From contig CAKTFF010000117.1 of assembly GCA_934553185.1 (NCBI GenBank), positions 1 through 6,623 on the forward strand: a stretch of DNA of 6,623 nucleotides, written 5' to 3'. Below are positions 6,039 through 6,623 of the stretch, in pieces. The translations under genes were made by a program, and so were the position numbers. The notes under the pieces were generated by a model that saw nothing but the letters and a program-made list of their open reading frames with translations, made no database searches and was not told the origin of the DNA. How positions within the stretch are numbered: the stretch's first letter is position 1; the number at the start of each line of letters is the position of its first letter. Source of the stretch: an uncultured Devosia sp. GTDB taxonomy: Bacteria > Pseudomonadota > Alphaproteobacteria > Rhizobiales > Devosiaceae.

Positions 6039-6623
6039 TTAGTTCGCTAGCTCATCCTTGTCCGCTGGTGCGGTGACATCGGGAATGCGGACGTCGGTGA
6101 CGTCGGTGATGGCGACGCGGCGGGTGCCGATGGCCAGAACCGGCACGTCGCCGGTGAAGTCCACGGCCGAGACGATGCCGATCGAGGCGGTGCTGATCTT
6201 GATGTCCTGGCCGTTGATGTCCTTGCCCTTGATCTCGATCGAATAAACGCCATTGGGCCGCAAGTTGCCATCGCTGCCCTTGCCGTCCCAGCGGAAGGTG
6301 CCGGGGCCAGACTTGAGCGGCCCGGTCTGGGTGTAAACGACTTGTCCCTTGCTGTCCTTGATGGTCACCGACCCATTGGCGGCATTGCCGTCGGCGCTAT
6401 AGGCCCAGAACACGGCATCGCTGTCGGTCAGCTCGCCCGTGCGGCCCGAGGAGGTCACTTCCTTGCCGATATAGCTCACGGCATCGGACTTGGCCGTGTT
6501 CTGGCCCGACAGCATCAGCGATTCAAGGAAGTCATTGGTCTTGAGCTGCTGCTCGACGCCGGTGAACTGCACCAGCTGGGCGGTGAACTGGTTGGTGTCG
6601 AGCGGATCGAGCGGGTTCTGGTT
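6039..6623 (-). CDS. flgD: Flagellar hook capping protein FlgD (partial, N-terminus beyond window)
   Basis: FlgD caps the growing hook and directs FlgE subunit assembly, after export through the flagellar secretion system. The frame is open through the right edge. The visible 194 residues start NQNPLDPLDTNQFTAQLVQF and continue GVEQQLKTNDFLESLM, the strongly conserved N-terminal FlgD block. The GTG at 6572 inside this block encodes an internal Val, so it is not the start. The C-terminal part holds the FlgD Ig-like/FN3 fold with the signature FRWDGKGSDG-x-x-x-PNGVYSIEI (about residues 110-131 of the visible part). A tudor-like segment ends with VAITDVTDVR near the C-terminus. By family length roughly 30-40 residues are missing. 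It is in the same direction as sciP but is separated from it by 279 nt including the sciP promoter region, so it belongs to a different unit. Confidence 0.93.
   Translation of the reverse strand, partial: NQNPLDPLDTNQFTAQLVQFTGVEQQLKTNDFLESLMLSGQNTAKSDAVSYIGKEVTSSGRTGELTDSDAVFWAYSADGNAANGSVTIKDSKGQVVYTQTGPLKSGPGTFRWDGKGSDGNLRPNGVYSIEIKGKDINGQDIKISTASIGIVSAVDFTGDVPVLAIGTRRVAITDVTDVRIPDVTAPADKDELAN

Overview
The window reads as flagellar chromosome from an alphaproteobacterium with a Caulobacter-like cell-cycle and flagellar regulatory circuit. Three things point there: a minus-strand operon in the order fliF-fliG-fliH(flbE)-fliN-flbD, a gene for the CtrA inhibitor SciP (DUF1153), and TTAA-N7-TTAA-like CtrA boxes upstream of both fliF and sciP. 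The GC-rich DNA and the mix of genes suggest Hyphomicrobiales, possibly a Devosia relative; that placement is an inference, not something read directly from the sequence.

Layout. From the left edge, positions 845-1 (minus) hold the first 281 codons of flbD, a sigma-54 activator whose end lies outside the window. Upstream of it, all on the minus strand and almost without gaps, are fliN (1195-857), fliH/flbE (1848-1192), fliG (2925-1852) and fliF (about 4559-2931). Spacers are 5 nt (fliF-fliG), 3 nt (fliG-fliH), a 4-nt TTGA overlap (fliH-fliN) and 11 nt (fliN-flbD), so this is one transcription unit. Positions 4560-4715 are a divergent control region with a CtrA-like box and a strong dyad. A glutathione S-transferase-like gene runs to the right (4716-5333). 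It converges on sciP (5759-5481, minus) across a hairpin terminator and a patch of small palindromes. Positions 5760-6038 carry the sciP promoter region and a hairpin-rich stretch. The right edge (6623-6039, minus) is the C-terminal 194 residues of the hook-cap protein FlgD.

How the genes work together. FliF forms the MS ring in the inner membrane, FliG and FliN form the rotor/switch on its cytoplasmic face, and FliH (FlbE) serves the export ATPase. FlgD, from a separate unit, scaffolds hook assembly outside the cell. In Caulobacter the fliF operon is switched on by CtrA and repressed by FlbD, the product of its own last gene, while SciP blocks CtrA-activated promoters in G1 cells. The same parts are visible here: a CtrA-like box and an inverted repeat before fliF, flbD at the operon's end, and sciP nearby with a CtrA-like box of its own. 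I see no wholly new system. The points most worth a second look are the architecture of the fliF/GST control region, the degenerate FlbD receiver domain and the intergenic palindromes.
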